From Shimia sp040370365 (GTDB lineage Bacteria > Pseudomonadota > Alphaproteobacteria > Rhodobacterales > Rhodobacteraceae), in the NCBI RefSeq assembly GCF_040370365.1, contig NZ_BAABWQ010000001.1, positions 930,001 through 994,000 of the forward strand: 64,000 nucleotides of DNA, in the 5' to 3' direction. Shown here in pieces: positions 27,524-34,558 of this stretch. A program made the translations under genes and the position numbers. Under the pieces are notes generated by a model. It ran no database searches, was not told the origin of the DNA, and saw nothing but the letters and a program-made list of their open reading frames with translations. How positions within the stretch are numbered: the stretch's first letter is position 1; every line of letters begins with the position of its first letter.

Positions 27524-28693
27524 ATGGCGGCGTTTGAAAACCTCCACGATGTCGGCCTGGTTCTCGCCGGATATCTGCGCCGCAACCTTACCCCAGCTCT
27601 GGCGGATATTCTGGCGGCACCTCCCATAGAAAATGCCTCCAGCACAGCCGAGGCGATGCGGGTATCTCTTATGTGGGTGACACCGCAGCCCACACATCGC
27701 AACGACCCATGGGTGACCAACACTGAGGGGCTGGACCAACCTCCCCCTGTCACCCTCAGCGGATTTTTCCTGATCACCGCCTATGGCACGACAGACACCG
27801 GTGAGCCAAGCTCAGCAATCAACCGCCTTGGTCAGGCCATCCAGGTTTTTGAAACAGGTCCTATTCTGTCGTTGCCCCTATCCGATGATCCTGCGACCCC
27901 CGGGATTGACCCAACTCCCGGCACAGGTGACATGACCGTCGTGTTTGTGCCCAGCGCGGCCGATTTGATGGAAAAAATCTATACGCCGCTGCAAATGCGA
28001 CATCGGCCTTGGGCGCTATTTGAGGTTGGGCCAATTCAGCTCCAACGCCTGACCGAAGCACGCCCGGGCCCAGACATCGTGCAACCCGGCGGTGTGCGTC
28101 TAGCGAACGTTGCCCCCAGCGCGCCGCCCCGCATTTTGCGCGCCCTGCCAGACTCCGTACGTGCGGGCGGACGTGTGATGTTGGAAACGGTTGAGGCGGG
28201 AAACACGCAATCCCTGCGCATCGGCCCACGCGAATTCACGTTTACGGATGCTCCAGCTGCACCCAATGAAATCTCCCGCCCTGACCCTGATGGGCGGGTC
28301 TGGATCACTTTGGACACAACGGATATGGCAGGTGATTTTGACGCGGTCCTGCGTGGCGCTCAGCTCGGTTCTGACCCCGAACCGCTTACCATTGATCCTG
28401 CAAACACTCCGGGTCTGGATGCACCGCGTGCAGCTTATTCCCTTGGAAACCCACTGACCCTCACAGGCGGAAATCTCACAGCAGCAGAGCGTGTGTTTTT
28501 CTGGCCTGAGGCCGGAATACGCGGCCCAGACGAGGTGATAGATTTGCCCCCCACGGCGGTGACTCCCAACAGCGTCCTAATGGCGCCGCTCACAATGAAT
28601 GCGGCGGGACTTCGGACCGTAACATATCGCGTCAGCTTGAGGATGGCGACGGGGCTATTCACCCCATTTGTGCTGCTGGAGGTCACGCCATGA
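27524..28693 (+). CDS. Tail-terminator/cap protein with Pvc16 N-terminal (DUF4255) domain
   Basis: 389 residues. Residues 1-190 match the DUF4255/Pvc16 pattern: an N-terminal helix (LHDVGLVLAGYLRRNL), VSLMWVTPQPTHRND, and LSGFFLITAYGTTDTGEPSSAINRLGQAIQVF spread over two strands. Pvc16/Afp16 caps the distal end of tube and sheath and fixes the final length. Residues from about 195 on form a beta-rich extension with IPT/TIG-like features (SLGNPLTLTGGNLTAAERVFF and a C-terminal strand pair), absent from the short Afp16, which may project from the cap. It overlaps the ATPase gene by 4 bp. Confidence 0.85.
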   Translation: MAAFENLHDVGLVLAGYLRRNLTPALADILAAPPIENASSTAEAMRVSLMWVTPQPTHRNDPWVTNTEGLDQPPPVTLSGFFLITAYGTTDTGEPSSAINRLGQAIQVFETGPILSLPLSDDPATPGIDPTPGTGDMTVVFVPSAADLMEKIYTPLQMRHRPWALFEVGPIQLQRLTEARPGPDIVQPGGVRLANVAPSAPPRILRALPDSVRAGGRVMLETVEAGNTQSLRIGPREFTFTDAPAAPNEISRPDPDGRVWITLDTTDMAGDFDAVLRGAQLGSDPEPLTIDPANTPGLDAPRAAYSLGNPLTLTGGNLTAAERVFFWPEAGIRGPDEVIDLPPTAVTPNSVLMAPLTMNAAGLRTVTYRVSLRMATGLFTPFVLLEVTP

Positions 28694-30579
28694 CACAGGC
28701 GGAGACCCGTATGGATTGGATGCGACAAGCGGTCCTTCTTGCCGCGCAGTGTCTGGTTCGATTGCCACCCGACCAGCCGGTGCAAACCCGTGCGCCACAT
28801 GCTCAGGACCACACCGTATGGAAATCCCTAAGCATGACCCGTCCAGCCGGAACGCTTGCAGAATGGTTGCTCGCAAGCATCATGGCTGCGGAACGCCATC
28901 CCGATGCCGCAGCGGCTTTTTCCATTCTCGCGGAAGATGAACGGCTAATTTTGCCAACCCCTGCCAGCTTTGCACAGATTGCGGCCGCGGGTTTGGAGGC
29001 GTCGTTTGATGATGCACTTCAAGTCGCGCTCGGCGACAGCCCTTTGCATGCGGCAGGATTGATTGAAACCATTGACCCTGCCGGGTCTGCACGTCCTTTG
29101 ACCCAACAGGGAATGCGTTTACACGGCGGCCATGCCAGCGTGATGTTTGGCGCAAAAATCCCCACACATCCGTTGGATCTGGAACCCTGCCCAAATGCGA
29201 TCCTGTCGCCACGCGCCGCGCTCGCTGCAAGCCGATTGATGTGCCAAAGCGGCGCGGTATGGATCCGGGCCACCTCACGTCGCTTGGCTCGACAATTTGC
29301 ATTAGACGTCGCGGGCACCTTGTCTTGTGATGCGGCATTCTTACGTGCCCGCGACACTGACGCGCCTGATTTACCTACCCATGACGCCCTCAACGTAATC
29401 GACCTGTTTGACGTGTCCTCTGTGCCCGCAATGCCACCACGCGGCGGTGCTGGATTTGCCGTGATTGCGCCCATGCGTTTGGAGCATCCCGGCTTTGCCG
29501 CTGTCGATGCACCTGCACTGGACAGCCGTGACTTAGCCACGCTGTGGGCCACGTTGTACCTGCCAGAAGCAGATCGCAGCGCCTTGGCACTGCGTTTTCA
29601 TCTGACCGTGTCTGAATTGCGGGCGGCCCAACGCGAAGCTGAAGTGTTGATGTCCATCCGCCAACCTGCCAATGGCGTGCCCACGCCCCCACCTGATGCC
29701 ACAGTGATCGCCGCCGCCATTCTCAAGGATGGGGCGCGGCGCATGGGGCCGTCTGTGACCAAAGTCGAAAGTGATGTGACACTGGACGATCTGGTCTGCA
29801 CACCCTCCATGCGCGCGCAACTGGATGACGCCGTGAACTGGCACCGCCACGGTCAACGCGTCTGGTCACAAATGGGATTGAGCCGTGACAGCGCAGATGC
29901 CCGCGGCCTGTCCCTTCTCTTCTCCGGCCCTCCGGGAGGTGGCAAAACCTTTGCAGCCCGCTGTTTGGCCAATGAGCTTGAGCTCAACCTCTACCGCATT
30001 GATCTCAGCCAAGTGGTGTCCAAATACATCGGCGAGACCGAAAAAGCCCTCTCACGCGTGTTTGACGAGGCGGAGGCCGGCCACGGCATCCTATTCTTTG
30101 ACGAAGCAGACGCGATCTTTGGCAAGCGCTCAGAGGTCAAAGACGCCCACGACCGTTATGCCAACATCGAGGTCGGCTTTCTGCTGCAACGGATGGAGAC
30201 CTTTGACGGGGTCATGATCCTCGCCACCAACCTGCGCTCAAATCTTGACCCTGCATTCTTGCGCCGTATCCGTTTTGTGGTCGACTTCCCAATGCCAAGC
30301 CGCGCAGAACGGCGAACTCTGTGGGACCGGAATCTCCCGTCAAAGGACTGGCGCGCCACGGGGTTGGATCTCGAAGACCTTGCTGATCGGTTTCGCCTAT
30401 CGGGTGGCAACATCCGCAACGCAGCGGTGGCAGCGGCACATCTGGCCGCAGCGCAAAACAGCGTATTGGGCCATGACCATTTGGCCCGTGCACTGGTCCG
30501 AGAGTTGGAAAAGTCCGGCCTACCTCGCGGCGCAAAAGATCTTGGCCCTTTTGCAGATCACTTGGAGGGACCCGCATGA
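28690..30579 (+). CDS. AAA+ ATPase of the eCIS (Afp15/Pvc15-like)
   Basis: 629 residues. The C-terminal half is a classical AAA+ module: Walker A SGPPGGGKTFAARCLA near residue 415, Walker B ILFFDEADAIFGKRSE near 466, sensor-1 MILATNLRSNLDPAF, and an arginine-finger-like RIRFVVDFPMPSRAERRTLW. Residues 1-330 are the poorly conserved N-terminal region typical of eCIS ATPases, possibly a degenerate second AAA domain. Afp15/Pvc15 is present in nearly every eCIS and is thought to act in assembly or in loading and remodelling of particles; it is not in the mature particle. ATGA overlaps link it to both neighbours. Confidence 0.92.
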   Translation: MTQAETRMDWMRQAVLLAAQCLVRLPPDQPVQTRAPHAQDHTVWKSLSMTRPAGTLAEWLLASIMAAERHPDAAAAFSILAEDERLILPTPASFAQIAAAGLEASFDDALQVALGDSPLHAAGLIETIDPAGSARPLTQQGMRLHGGHASVMFGAKIPTHPLDLEPCPNAILSPRAALAASRLMCQSGAVWIRATSRRLARQFALDVAGTLSCDAAFLRARDTDAPDLPTHDALNVIDLFDVSSVPAMPPRGGAGFAVIAPMRLEHPGFAAVDAPALDSRDLATLWATLYLPEADRSALALRFHLTVSELRAAQREAEVLMSIRQPANGVPTPPPDATVIAAAILKDGARRMGPSVTKVESDVTLDDLVCTPSMRAQLDDAVNWHRHGQRVWSQMGLSRDSADARGLSLLFSGPPGGGKTFAARCLANELELNLYRIDLSQVVSKYIGETEKALSRVFDEAEAGHGILFFDEADAIFGKRSEVKDAHDRYANIEVGFLLQRMETFDGVMILATNLRSNLDPAFLRRIRFVVDFPMPSRAERRTLWDRNLPSKDWRATGLDLEDLADRFRLSGGNIRNAAVAAAHLAAAQNSVLGHDHLARALVRELEKSGLPRGAKDLGPFADHLEGPA

Positions 30580-30860
30580 CGCTTGAGCTGGTCATAGATA
30601 TCGGACAGGTGCGTATCGACGCGATTGGCGGGTCTGAAGACGCCCGACGGTTTGAGGAGACACTGCGCAGAGGACTCGAAAATCTGGCAGAAAAGCTCGC
30701 CTCCTCCCTCTTTGCCCGCAATCCCGAGGCAACTGCGTTGGTCATCGAAACGATGCAGATCGACGATCTAAACCGCGATGACTGGGTGGGAGATCGTGGG
30801 GCTGTGCGCATAGCGGAGTGCCTCTTTGACGCGATTTCGACGGGAGGTGCACAGAGATGA
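30576..30860 (+). CDS. Small eCIS protein resembling a single module of the CIS tape-measure family
   Basis: 94 residues. The opening TLELVIDIGQVRIDA, followed by ARRFEETLRRGLENLAEKLA, resembles the repeating module of the CIS tape-measure proteins (Afp14/Pvc14): a strand ending in DLG or DIG, then a long helix with regularly spaced Arg/Leu. Full-length relatives carry several such modules in hundreds of residues; here only one is present. ATGA overlaps on both sides show that it is expressed with the ATPase and the Pvc7-like gene. It may be a mini ruler, a chaperone for a ruler, or an unrelated small protein. The family link is by eye only. Confidence 0.5.
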   Translation: MTLELVIDIGQVRIDAIGGSEDARRFEETLRRGLENLAEKLASSLFARNPEATALVIETMQIDDLNRDDWVGDRGAVRIAECLFDAISTGGAQR

Positions 30861-31555
30861 CAAACGACACCATCTCCTTCCAACAAGGTGCCTTGGCGGT
30901 GTTTGATCAGGATGCAAGTGGTGGAGAAACTGGTGCAATCTCACGGTTTATCCCCTTCCGCTTCAATCCCGAAGACCTCAACCGCGAGCTCAGCGTTGAA
31001 CAAGCCCAGGGCCAGGGCCAGGGCGCACAACCAGGCGGCGGTGGTTCAGACGGGGGATCTGCAGATCAAGGTGCAGATGCAGATAGTGGCAGCCTGAAAG
31101 AAGCCTTTGCCATTAACCTAAAGTTTGATCTGGCGTATCGAGAAGAACGAGCCAGCGGCAACATGCCCGTGAAATATGGCATTCTGCCAGAAATTTCCGC
31201 TCTAGAAGACCTGCTCCATCCGGTCGAAAGCGAGACTGACCAACCCTCCGATGGTTCCGAACCGACCCGCGCGCGCGGCCGCCGCCCATTGGTGCTGTTT
31301 GTTTGGGGTGAGCGGCGTGTCGTGCCTGTGAAAATCGTTGGCATGTCGATCAACGAGCAGTTTTTCAACGGCCAACTTTATCCCACACGCGCCGAAATCG
31401 ATGTGTCTTTTGAAGCGCTTGGAGAGGGGGATGCGCGTGACAACACCCGCGTGTCTTCGTCTTTGAAATTCACGGCTGACAACCGACGAAAGATGGCCCG
31501 CATCTATCTGGATACCACCGCCTCGCAAGGGGCCAACATCAATCTGCCAAGCTGA
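30857..31555 (+). CDS. Pvc7-like baseplate protein (N-terminal part of LysM-type baseplate adaptor)
   Basis: 232 residues. A beta-rich start (ISRFIPFRFNPEDLNREL) and a C-terminal body (LVLFVWGERRVVPVKIVGMSINEQFFNGQLYPTRAEIDVSFEALGEG) match the CIS baseplate proteins annotated next to LysM genes, equivalent to Afp7/Pvc7 and related to T4 gp53. A flexible linker of QG repeats, from a CAGGGC hexamer repeat near 31006-31024, and Gly/Ser/Asp-rich sequence interrupts it at about residues 50-77. It should sit between hub and wedge. In Afp the LysM domain is part of the same chain; here it is a separate downstream gene. Confidence 0.8.
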   Translation: MTNDTISFQQGALAVFDQDASGGETGAISRFIPFRFNPEDLNRELSVEQAQGQGQGAQPGGGGSDGGSADQGADADSGSLKEAFAINLKFDLAYREERASGNMPVKYGILPEISALEDLLHPVESETDQPSDGSEPTRARGRRPLVLFVWGERRVVPVKIVGMSINEQFFNGQLYPTRAEIDVSFEALGEGDARDNTRVSSSLKFTADNRRKMARIYLDTTASQGANINLPS

Positions 31556-31562
31556 GGACCCC

Positions 31563-31841
31563 ATGCCGATCACCCGCAAAAGTCGATATGTGAATAGCGC
31601 CCGCGTGTCATGGACACGCTCCGATGGCTCACAAGTGGAGCTGATCGGTCTGACGCCGCGCCCGCCGCGCACCTCGGTGTTCACCACCACTGCCACCGAT
31701 AGCGACCGGCTTGATACGTTGGCGTCACGGTACTACCGCGATCCCAAAAAACTGTGGAAAATCGCCGACGCCAGCGACCAAATCGACCCATTTGATGCGA
31801 TCGCCCCCGGCACCACTATTGACATTCCACCTGACAAGTAG
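31563..31841 (+). CDS. LysM domain baseplate adaptor (gpX/Pvc7 C-terminal type)
   Basis: 92 residues. The C-terminal half is one LysM motif: DSDRLDTLASRYYRDPKKLWKIADASD, ending APGTTIDIPPD. In contractile tails the small LysM protein binds the tube or hub interface rather than peptidoglycan (phage P2 gpX, T4 gp53, Afp7). It lies 7 bases after the Pvc7-like gene and 9 bases before the hub gene. Together the two upstream products probably equal one Pvc7 chain. Confidence 0.85.
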   Translation: MPITRKSRYVNSARVSWTRSDGSQVELIGLTPRPPRTSVFTTTATDSDRLDTLASRYYRDPKKLWKIADASDQIDPFDAIAPGTTIDIPPDK

Positions 31842-31850
31842 AGAGACCTC

Positions 31851-32996
31851 ATGGCCACAGGACGCATAGCATTGTATCGCGACGACGTCGCCATTGAAGG
31901 GGCACTGCTCGCGCGCTTGACCGAGCTTGAACTGCGCCAAGGTGACGATGCGGTCGGCATGCTGCGCATGCGGTTTGCCTTGGCGCAGGGTACCGACGGA
32001 ACTTACCCATTGCTGGACGGCACATCCTTCGAGCCCGGGGTCGCTTTGTCTCTGTCCTTGGCAGCCCCCGGCGGCAGCGACCAGCGAGTCTTTACGGGAT
32101 ATCTGGCCCATATCCGCCCGCATTTCGAAACCATTGAGGCCAATTCTTACGTAGATGTCATCGCCCATGATCCTGCACTTCTTCTGGATGCAGAGGAGCG
32201 TGTGGCCAGCTATCCCGACTCCGCAGATTCCGATGTCGCGCAAGACATATTGGCGCGTTATGGTATCGCAATAGACACCGAGGTGACCTCCGCCCTCTCT
32301 GCCGAAGATGACCAATTGCTGCTCCAACGCGGCACCGACTGGCGGTTCCTGCTCAGCCTTGCGACGCGTAATGGATTTGCGGTCTATTTCACCGTTGATC
32401 CTAATGACGGCACAGCAAAGTGTATTTTTGGTCCGCCGGATTTAGACGCCCCCCCGCAGGCTGATCTGACCATCCTGAGAGAAAATGCAAATCTCACATG
32501 GATCGACTTTCAAGTTACCCACACCCACCCGGCCAAACGCATTGCGGCGGCAATCAACACCCATCAAAAACGGTTGGTCCGCGTTGATGCAGATACCGAA
32601 GTGCCGGTTCTGGGTGAAAGCCTTTTTGCACATTCTGCTGCGGATGGATTGGCCCGTGCTGCCTCTGTCACGCCTCAACGTTTCCTGCGCGGTGCAGTGC
32701 CTCGAGATACAGCCCTGAACGCACACGCACGTGGACAAATGGCTGCGGACAGCTTTGCCATTGAAGCGCGCGGGGAATTGGATCCCGGCCTGTACCGCAA
32801 TCTATTGCGCCCTCATCAACCAGTTTTAATCAAAGGCGTCGGCGACCGCTTATCTGGCACCTACTATGTCCGTTCTGTACGCACCTGCATGACCGAAGGT
32901 GAGCTGAGCCAAACGTTTGTGGCGGTGACCAATGCACTTGGGCGTTCCGGTGACGAACAATTTGGACAGTCTGCGGAAGAGGAGCCATCAACATGA
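31851..32996 (+). CDS. Central hub protein (gpD / VgrG N-terminal / Afp8 type)
   Basis: 381 residues of the phage late-control D (gp27-like) hub family, with two barrel halves joined by helices. Recognisable parts are FTGYLAHIRPHFET, SYVDVIAHDPALLLDAEER, TDWRFLLSLATRNGFAVYF (a hallmark helix-strand of gpD/VgrG), and the closing RPHQPVLIKGVGDRLSGTYYVRSV. A trimer adapts the sixfold tube to the threefold spike. The spike is a separate gene overlapping by 4 bp, whereas in Afp8 and VgrG the two are fused. Confidence 0.9.
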   Translation: MATGRIALYRDDVAIEGALLARLTELELRQGDDAVGMLRMRFALAQGTDGTYPLLDGTSFEPGVALSLSLAAPGGSDQRVFTGYLAHIRPHFETIEANSYVDVIAHDPALLLDAEERVASYPDSADSDVAQDILARYGIAIDTEVTSALSAEDDQLLLQRGTDWRFLLSLATRNGFAVYFTVDPNDGTAKCIFGPPDLDAPPQADLTILRENANLTWIDFQVTHTHPAKRIAAAINTHQKRLVRVDADTEVPVLGESLFAHSAADGLARAASVTPQRFLRGAVPRDTALNAHARGQMAADSFAIEARGELDPGLYRNLLRPHQPVLIKGVGDRLSGTYYVRSVRTCMTEGELSQTFVAVTNALGRSGDEQFGQSAEEEPST

Positions 32997-33673
32997 CGCT
33001 TGATGACCTAACCCGCGCTTTTCACGACTTGGTGGAAACCAAGTTTTTCGGTAAATACCCCGGCGTTGTAATGGATGTGGACGACCCTTCCGAAATCGGG
33101 CGCCTGCGCGCCAAAGTGCCCGAAGTGCTTGGGGAAGACATCGAAAGTGGTTGGGCAATGCCCGCAGCTCCTATCGGCGGTGGGCGCAATCATGGCTTTT
33201 TCGCTTTGCCACAAATCGGCGACACGGTTTGGGTCGAGTTCCAAGCTGGCGACATCTCACGCCCGATTTGGTCAGGTGCGTTTTGGGGTGCACCCAGCGC
33301 GGGCAATGGACAAGACGATCTTGGAAGCGCAAGCGGCTCTGAGGCGCCAGAGGCCCCCGATAAGGCCGCTGGGCCGGGCCAGAACGTGTGGCGCACCGCA
33401 ACCGGTCACATAATTTCTATGGATGACGATGGCGGCGTAGTGGTCCTGGCCGAAGCCGCCGGTGCCGAAATCCGCATCACCGCCCAAGGAGACATCACCT
33501 TGACTGCCAGCAAGATCAAGCTGGGTGACAAAGCTGGCCAAAAGCTCGTGCTGGGCGATGCCTTTATGCAGCTCTTTAACGCACACACCCACCCCACCGG
33601 CGTGGGACCATCTGGTCCCCCCGTGCAACCCATGACCACGCAGCACCTCAGCCGCGTGTCAAAGACGGAGTGA
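32993..33673 (+). CDS. Central spike protein (gpV/gp5 OB-fold type)
   Basis: 226 residues. An OB-fold baseplate assembly V domain covers about residues 20-100 (YPGVVMDVDDPSEIGRLRAKVPE, LPQIGDTVWVEFQAGDISRPIWSGAFWG). A repetitive beta part follows (GHIISMDDDGGVVVLAEAAGAEIRITAQGDITLTASKI), the triple-stranded needle shaft of gp5/VgrG spikes. The C-terminal NAHTHPTGVGPSGPP is the usual metal- or PAAR-adjacent His-rich end. It forms the trimeric point that pierces the target envelope. No lysozyme domain is inserted. Confidence 0.92.
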   Translation: MTLDDLTRAFHDLVETKFFGKYPGVVMDVDDPSEIGRLRAKVPEVLGEDIESGWAMPAAPIGGGRNHGFFALPQIGDTVWVEFQAGDISRPIWSGAFWGAPSAGNGQDDLGSASGSEAPEAPDKAAGPGQNVWRTATGHIISMDDDGGVVVLAEAAGAEIRITAQGDITLTASKIKLGDKAGQKLVLGDAFMQLFNAHTHPTGVGPSGPPVQPMTTQHLSRVSKTE

Positions 33674-33680
33674 GCGCGCC

Positions 33681-34151
33681 ATGTTGAACCCCATGCCACT
33701 CACCCAGTCCCTATTGGCAGATTGGCTGAAAGATGAAAACGGCCCGCACCCTGCCAGTGTGTCCGAAAGCGCTGATGTCTTCAGCCGGATCATCTCCGAC
33801 TGGTATGCCAGTGCCGCGGCGGGGCCCTTCCCTGTTGCTACGGCGCAGGCCAATAGTGGTGTGCTCACCAATCTGGCCTCAGGTGCGCTGATGGTCGGAA
33901 ACCCTACCGCAGCAGGGGCCCTGCTGGCAACGGGCACAATGGTCTACATGACGGGTCAAGCCTTCGGTCCGGGCGTCTCCGCGCCACCCATCGCCCATCC
34001 TCTTGCGGTTGGGATATTTGGCACCGCTTTTACCGAGCTCGACCTCGATCGCGAGGCGCGCGCCGCAATGATGGCGACGGCGGTCTTTGCCATGGCCATC
34101 ACCTCAATTGTCACCTTTCCCGGACCGCCATTCACGGCGCCGGTGTTGTAG
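33681..34151 (+). CDS. Small hydrophobic eCIS protein of unknown function
   Basis: 156 residues with two or three hydrophobic stretches (about residues 62-95, ALMVGNPTAAGALLATGTMVY; and about 128-150, MMATAVFAMAITSIVTFPG) and no signal peptide. It lies between spike and gp25 genes, 7 and 11 bases from each. No family recognised; it is not a canonical PAAR repeat. Its place suggests a spike-tip, hub-plug or tube-lumen component, or a membrane-active cargo. All are inference from position and hydrophobicity. Confidence 0.6.
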   Translation: MLNPMPLTQSLLADWLKDENGPHPASVSESADVFSRIISDWYASAAAGPFPVATAQANSGVLTNLASGALMVGNPTAAGALLATGTMVYMTGQAFGPGVSAPPIAHPLAVGIFGTAFTELDLDREARAAMMATAVFAMAITSIVTFPGPPFTAPVL

Positions 34152-34162
34152 AGGATCTGCTC

Positions 34163-34558
34163 ATGGATCGTTTTATCGCCTCACCTGTTGCCCTCGGTCC
34201 CCAATTGGCGCGCATGGATGTTGCTCAACAGCAAGAGGGCATCGCTGAAATTTCAGACCCCGACCTCCATCTGCGTAATAAAATAATGGCGATCTTGTTC
34301 ACCGCTCCGGGAGAACGTGTGATGCGCCCATCTTTTGGCGCCGGACTAAATCGCTCGGTCTTTGAGAGCCTGTCTCCTTTGGCCCGTCCAGCACTGGAAT
34401 ACCGCATTCGCGAAAGCCTGAACCGAGATCTAGGCTCCGAAGCCATTCTGGAAGATGTTGATGTTACCTTTGATGGGGCTGAAGGCGCTGTGCTGATCGC
34501 GATTGATTACATGCGTCGATCAGATCGAACCCAAAACAGGCTGGAGATTGTGCTGTGA
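34163..34558 (+). CDS. Baseplate wedge protein gp25 (GPW/gp25, Afp9/Pvc9-like)
   Basis: 131 residues of the gp25 family, with characteristic IAEISDPDLHLRNKIMAILFTAPGERVMRPSFGAGLNRSVFE split over helix and core, and the EPR-like motif region near RPSFG. gp25 anchors the first sheath ring to the baseplate. The stop overlaps the GTG start of the next wedge gene (GTGA). Confidence 0.93.
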   Translation: MDRFIASPVALGPQLARMDVAQQQEGIAEISDPDLHLRNKIMAILFTAPGERVMRPSFGAGLNRSVFESLSPLARPALEYRIRESLNRDLGSEAILEDVDVTFDGAEGAVLIAIDYMRRSDRTQNRLEIVL

